Below, piece after piece: positions 63,846-64,000 of a DNA stretch of 64,000 nucleotides. The stretch's first letter is position 1. Every line of letters starts with the position of its first letter. The DNA is taken from positions 274,731 through 338,730 of the forward strand of contig NZ_JAJKBG010000005.1 of NCBI RefSeq assembly GCF_022750635.1, given 5' to 3'. The DNA comes from Brevundimonas pishanensis. Its GTDB lineage: Bacteria; Pseudomonadota; Alphaproteobacteria; Caulobacterales; Caulobacteraceae. The notes under the pieces were generated by a model. The model was not told the DNA's origin, did not search any database, and saw only the letters and a program-made list of their open reading frames with translations. The position numbers and the translations under genes were made by a program.

Positions 63846-64000
63846 AATGCTGCAAGGGCTACTGCAATGAGGCAGTCCCGAACATTACGGCAACCTGAGA
63901 AACATATTGCACGAAAGCGGACAGTCCCGACCGCCGCTATGAGTCGAGGCTGTGTAAAAACGGCTTCCATTCGAGCGAATTAGGTTAGTCTCCTGAGGTC
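63846..64000. mobile_element. Possible end of an insertion sequence at the window edge
   Basis: No gene is visible. The stretch has two copies of C-A-G-T-C-C-C-G-A (near 63872 and 63922), and GGCTGTGTAAAAACG (63947-63961), which resembles terminal sequences of some insertion sequences. The element itself would lie outside the window. Confidence 0.25.

Noticed and set aside
1..64000. tRNA or rRNA genes
   Set aside because: None recognised by eye on either strand, including the spacers near the transposon where an attachment tRNA might be expected; a covariance-model scan would be needed to exclude them.

Overview
The window is GC-rich chromosomal DNA from an alphaproteobacterium. Caulobacterales or Sphingomonadales would fit the very long glycine-rich autotransporter, the TonB-dependent B12 receptor, the meta-cleavage operon and the codon use, but no rRNA or tRNA is present to fix the taxon. 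Genes are tightly packed and many start codons overlap the previous stop.

Layout. 1-8211: 3' part of a giant type V autotransporter built from about 32 Gly-rich repeats. 8237-10032: a ferritin-like DUF892 protein, a DUF4142 lipoprotein and two tiny coupled genes. 10306-12862: a second autotransporter broken by three single-base frameshifts, each at a G run. 13021-23630: a GntR regulator facing a meta-cleavage operon (acetaldehyde dehydrogenase, hydroxy-oxovalerate aldolase, hydroxymuconic semialdehyde dehydrogenase, dienoate hydratase, oxalocrotonate decarboxylase and tautomerase, extradiol dioxygenase, a CmtD-like class II aldolase-fold protein, an aromatic-acid MFS importer and an outer-membrane porin). 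Together these would import an aromatic acid and take a (probably carboxylated) catechol to pyruvate and acetyl-CoA.

23711-34721 is the most unusual region. A coupled minus-strand operon encodes a lipoprotein with a VWA-type DxSxS motif, a multi-pass membrane protein, a tubulin/FtsZ-superfamily GTPase, an 1168-residue protein with an actin/Hsp70-type ATPase core, and a membrane-anchored coiled-coil protein. Divergent from it are an RDD membrane protein and an LprI-tailed membrane protein that share an N-terminal domain. An actin-fold and a tubulin-fold NTPase translated back to back, with envelope partners, suggest an envelope-linked cytoskeletal or membrane-remodelling machine. I regard it as the best candidate for a little-described system.

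34745-34898 holds four ~19-bp iterons. 34981-47288 is a cobalamin uptake and late-biosynthesis cluster. A ten-gene minus-strand operon (btuB, cobC, btuF, btuC, btuD, cbiB, cobQ, cobT, cobS and a phosphatase) lies behind a clear cobalamin riboswitch. cobU, a DUF1636 gene and cobO lie beyond it.

47857-53602 is a Tn7-like transposition module (tnsA, tnsB, tnsC, tniQ) in which tnsB is split by a frameshift. After a 0.9-kb AT-rich gap, 54505-63845 looks like a defence or mobile island: a possible nuclease-like protein, a large nuclease-STAND ATPase resembling Avs-type antiphage proteins, and a DUF5131 three-Cys protein flanked by two TcmP-type partners. The last bases resemble an insertion-sequence end.
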